64,000 nucleotides of DNA, taken from contig NZ_JACJSA010000006.1 of assembly GCF_014697545.1 (NCBI RefSeq), positions 248,001-312,000 on the forward strand, in the 5' to 3' direction. A program made the translations under genes and the position numbers. Positions 62,020 through 64,000 of the stretch are shown piece by piece (position 1 is the stretch's first letter; the number at the start of each line of letters is the position of its first letter). The notes beneath the pieces are model-generated. The model was not told where the DNA came from, searched no databases, and was given only the letters and a program-made list of their open reading frames with translations. The DNA is from Oscillatoria sp. FACHB-1407. Its GTDB lineage: Bacteria > Cyanobacteriota > Cyanobacteriia > Elainellales > Elainellaceae.

Positions 62020-63006
62020 CTACTTGCTGTGTGCCTCATAGGGTTGCCCACTCGCGGCTGGAGGGGTCGCTTTACCCCCGAATCCTGCCAAAACAATAAT
62101 AGTTAGTAGATAGGGAATAGCTTGATAGAGTTGGGTCGGGATGAGTGCTAGGGCAGAGGACGTTGAAGTCAAGCTAGCAGCCCGAATTTGAATAGCTGTT
62201 CCTAAGCCAAATAATAGTGATGCACCAAAAGCACCGAGCGGAGTCCAACGACCAAAGATCATGGCGGCAAGAGCAATAAACCCTCGTCCTGCGCTCATCC
62301 GTAGTGTAAATGTACCGACTTGCTCAAGACTAAGCCAAACTCCTGCTAATCCGGCGATCGCCCCTCCTATAAGGGTGCTGAGATACCGCACTCGCGAGAC
62401 ATTGATACCAACGGTATCAGCCGCACGGGGGTGCTCTCCCACGGCGCGAGTTCTCAATCCCCAGGGAGTGTAGAATAGCACGTAGTAAATCACCCCAGTC
62501 AACAGCAGCATCACGTATACGAGCGGTTGGTGATTAAACAATAATTCTCCTACAACTGGGATTTGGCTGAGGAATGGAATGGGAATGCGAGGAAACGTTC
62601 CCGGTGAGGTTGGTGCTCCACCGGATGCAGTCATCCAGCGTTGGTAAACCCACCCTGTCACTCCCCATGCCAGCAGGTTGATGACCGTACCACTGATGAT
62701 TTGGTCTGCCTTAAATCGGATTGAGGTGATCCCGTGCAACCCTCCCAAGAGTGCGCCCGACCCGACTCCCGCCAGGACTCCTAAACACAAACTCGCTAAA
62801 ACAGCAGCATCACCCAACGCTGCTTGTAGCGGTTCATAGAGATACATGGCGACTAACTGGGCAACCATCGCCCCCGTGAGCATCATGCCCTCGATCGCGA
62901 TGTTAACCACCCCTGCCCGTTCGGACATAATGCCCGCATAGGCACCAAGCGCGATCGGGGTAGCGGTAATCAGGGCAAGTTTAAGAAATCCAGTCAGGTC
63001 ATCCAT
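62020..63006 (-). CDS. ABC transporter permease, nucleoside/simple-sugar type (NupQ/YufQ-like)
   Basis: A protein of 328 residues with about eight membrane helices. The pattern SERAGVVNIAIEGMMLTGAM at the start is diagnostic for the BPD_transp_2 permeases of the BmpA-dependent nucleoside importers, and GEHPRAADTVGINV is the conserved cytoplasmic loop. The receptor and ATPase genes are probably beyond the right edge. It follows the other permease, as in nucleoside operons, but the two are separated by 292 bp of repeats, so co-transcription crosses that array. Confidence 0.9.
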   Translation of the reverse strand: MDDLTGFLKLALITATPIALGAYAGIMSERAGVVNIAIEGMMLTGAMVAQLVAMYLYEPLQAALGDAAVLASLCLGVLAGVGSGALLGGLHGITSIRFKADQIISGTVINLLAWGVTGWVYQRWMTASGGAPTSPGTFPRIPIPFLSQIPVVGELLFNHQPLVYVMLLLTGVIYYVLFYTPWGLRTRAVGEHPRAADTVGINVSRVRYLSTLIGGAIAGLAGVWLSLEQVGTFTLRMSAGRGFIALAAMIFGRWTPLGAFGASLLFGLGTAIQIRAASLTSTSSALALIPTQLYQAIPYLLTIIVLAGFGGKATPPAASGQPYEAHSK

Positions 63007-63298
63007 GGGGCAGTAGGGAGTAGAGGGAAATAGGAAATGGGGAGTGGGGAGTAGGGAGTGGGGAGTAGGGAATGGGGAGTGGAGAATGGCGAGTGGAGAG
63101 TGGGTGAGATGGAGGAGTAAAGGCGTGGAGGAGTAAAGGGTGATTTAGATTTCGACCACTGGCTACTGACTATTGACTATTGACTATTGACTATTGACCA
63201 TTGACCACTGACCACTGACCACTGACCACTGACCATTGACTATCAACCACGATCGCACATCTGTTCATCCTTCAGCCCATCCTCCAGGTTGCTTTTTC
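63007..63298. repeat. Purine-rich tract and heptanucleotide tandem array (STRR type)
   Basis: From about 63025 to 63140 the + strand is nearly all A and G (GGGAGTAGGGAGTGGGGAGT and similar). From about 63152 to 63249 a seven-base unit repeats (ATTGACT, then CACTGAC, then CATTGAC). Such short tandemly repeated heptamers are known from heterocystous and other filamentous cyanobacteria. It separates two permease genes of what would otherwise be one compact operon. Confidence 0.85.
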
Positions 63299-64000
63299 TT
63301 AGCCCCATCCACGGGTAAGAGAGCCTTCTTTTTCGATCTCGCTCTGGGGCAATCGCAGTCGATAGAGCCAGCGCACGATCGCTGGAGCCGCAACAAACAG
63401 AAGAATAACAGCCTGAACGATAAAGATTACTTCTTTAGAAACAGCACCCCCCGATCGCAGTTGCATCAAGTCACTGCCATTTCGCAGGGCACCAAACAGA
63501 ATGGCTGAGAGGACTACGCCTAACGGTTGATTTTGACCCAGCAGAGCAACCGGGATCGCGTCGAAGCCGTAATCGCTGGAGTAAAGAACCTGCATAGCAC
63601 GATCGACTCCCAAGATCTGAACGGCACCCCCCAGACCTGCTAATGCACCTGAAAGTGCCAGACTGAGAACGGTGAGGCGTCCTAATTTCATTCCGGCATA
63701 GCGGGCGGCTTCAGGGTTACTACCAACCGTGCGGAGTTCAAACCCCAAGGTCGTTTTACTCAGGAGCCACCAGACAAAGATGGCAGCCAATAGGGCAAGA
63801 AATAATCCAACATGCAGGCGATCGTAAAATCGAGGTAATACCGCTGTTGCCAACACCTCTGGAGTGCGAACCACCGTTGGCGAGGGGTCTTTCATGGGAT
63901 TTTTGACCAGCCAATCTTGCAGAAAAAACGCGAGGTAATTCAGCATGATGGTATTGATCACTTCATGAGAGCCAAATCGAGCCTTGAGAAAGCCAGGGAT
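63299..64000 (-). CDS. ABC transporter permease, nucleoside/simple-sugar type (NupP/YufP-like), 5' end outside the window
   Basis: The last 233 residues of a permease, in frame to the right edge (IPGFLKARFGSHEVINTIML), so the gene begins beyond 64000. The loop LRTVGSNPEAARYAGMKLGR and the region SYDYGFDAIPVALLG-type (here SSDYGFDAIPVALLG) are conserved in the first permease of BmpA-dependent nucleoside importers. The end is basic (RLRLPQSEIEKEG). It is the upstream partner of the permease at 62020-63006. Several helices are visible. Confidence 0.9.
   Translation of the reverse strand: MPGFLKARFGSHEVINTIMLNYLAFFLQDWLVKNPMKDPSPTVVRTPEVLATAVLPRFYDRLHVGLFLALLAAIFVWWLLSKTTLGFELRTVGSNPEAARYAGMKLGRLTVLSLALSGALAGLGGAVQILGVDRAMQVLYSSDYGFDAIPVALLGQNQPLGVVLSAILFGALRNGSDLMQLRSGGAVSKEVIFIVQAVILLFVAAPAIVRWLYRLRLPQSEIEKEGSLTRGWG

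Noticed and set aside
63152-63249. CRISPR-like regular array
   Set aside because: The unit is only seven bases with no spacers, so it is a simple tandem repeat.

Overview
The window is chromosomal DNA of a cyanobacterium, probably a filamentous, metabolically versatile one. HIP1 octamers (GCGATCGC) are scattered throughout, inside and between genes. Several genes are typical of cyanobacteria: a plant-type PEP carboxylase, ClpC, a CrtW beta-carotene ketolase, a XisF-like serine recombinase, and DUF1517-like and DUF6335-like proteins. Intergenic DNA is full of dispersed repeats and one heptamer tandem array, as in Nostoc/Leptolyngbya-type genomes. No rRNA, tRNA or CRISPR array was seen.

Layout. 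1-1.9 kb: the 3' end of a likely MBL-fold hydrolase, a CadD-like transporter and a membrane-anchored hypothetical. 2.2-8.6 kb (minus strand): a compact probable operon encoding an ABC importer (ATPase, permease, lipoprotein receptor), a SAM methyltransferase and a stand-alone A-PCP-TE peptide-synthetase-like enzyme. 9.4-17.3 kb: a sugar aminotransferase, a glycosyltransferase, a site-2 protease with TPRs, a PIG-L deacetylase and an alpha/beta hydrolase. 17.9-29.6 kb: a response regulator, ppc, a recombinase, clpC, and a run of membrane, DUF1517-like and lipoprotein genes. 29.8-38.4 kb: a complete fructose phosphotransferase operon (fruB-fruK-fruA) with divergent ppsA, which makes the PEP that a PTS consumes. 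38.4-49.5 kb: YnfA, CrtW, a UbiG-like methyltransferase, a Tat-lipoprotein aldo/keto reductase, a DUF6335-like protein, a small TetR/cupin operon, a DUF1348 operon, and methyltransferase, SDR and VOC genes. 50.0-61.5 kb (minus strand): two REC-histidine kinases, then a tightly packed group of an A-NMT-PCP-reductase synthetase, a Cache-type hybrid histidine kinase and an RTX repeat protein. 62.0-64.0 kb: two nucleoside/sugar-type ABC permeases separated by a tandem array.

The most interesting parts are the two single-module synthetases, neither of which has a condensation domain. The first (2.2-5.0 kb) has Gly where alpha-amino-acid A domains carry Asp, and a Cys where its thioesterase should carry Ser. 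Together with the co-transcribed importer and methyltransferase, this suggests handling of an unusual acid. The second (54.4-58.6 kb) has an Ala-like specificity code, an N-methyltransferase and a terminal reductase. It could release an N-methyl-amino aldehyde, and its stop codon lies 7 nt from the start of a sensor kinase gene. A metabolite made and sensed by one operon is a testable idea, but it is inference.

The non-coding DNA is also organised. A MITE-like family (here R1, about 155-180 bp, five copies, GGGTGCATCT/AGATGCA ends, apparent 9-10 bp target duplications) has inserted at least twice into an older family (R2, about 100 bp, ten copies or partial copies, internal AAGCTTTCTGA hairpin). 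One R1 copy supplies the stop codon of the first synthetase gene.
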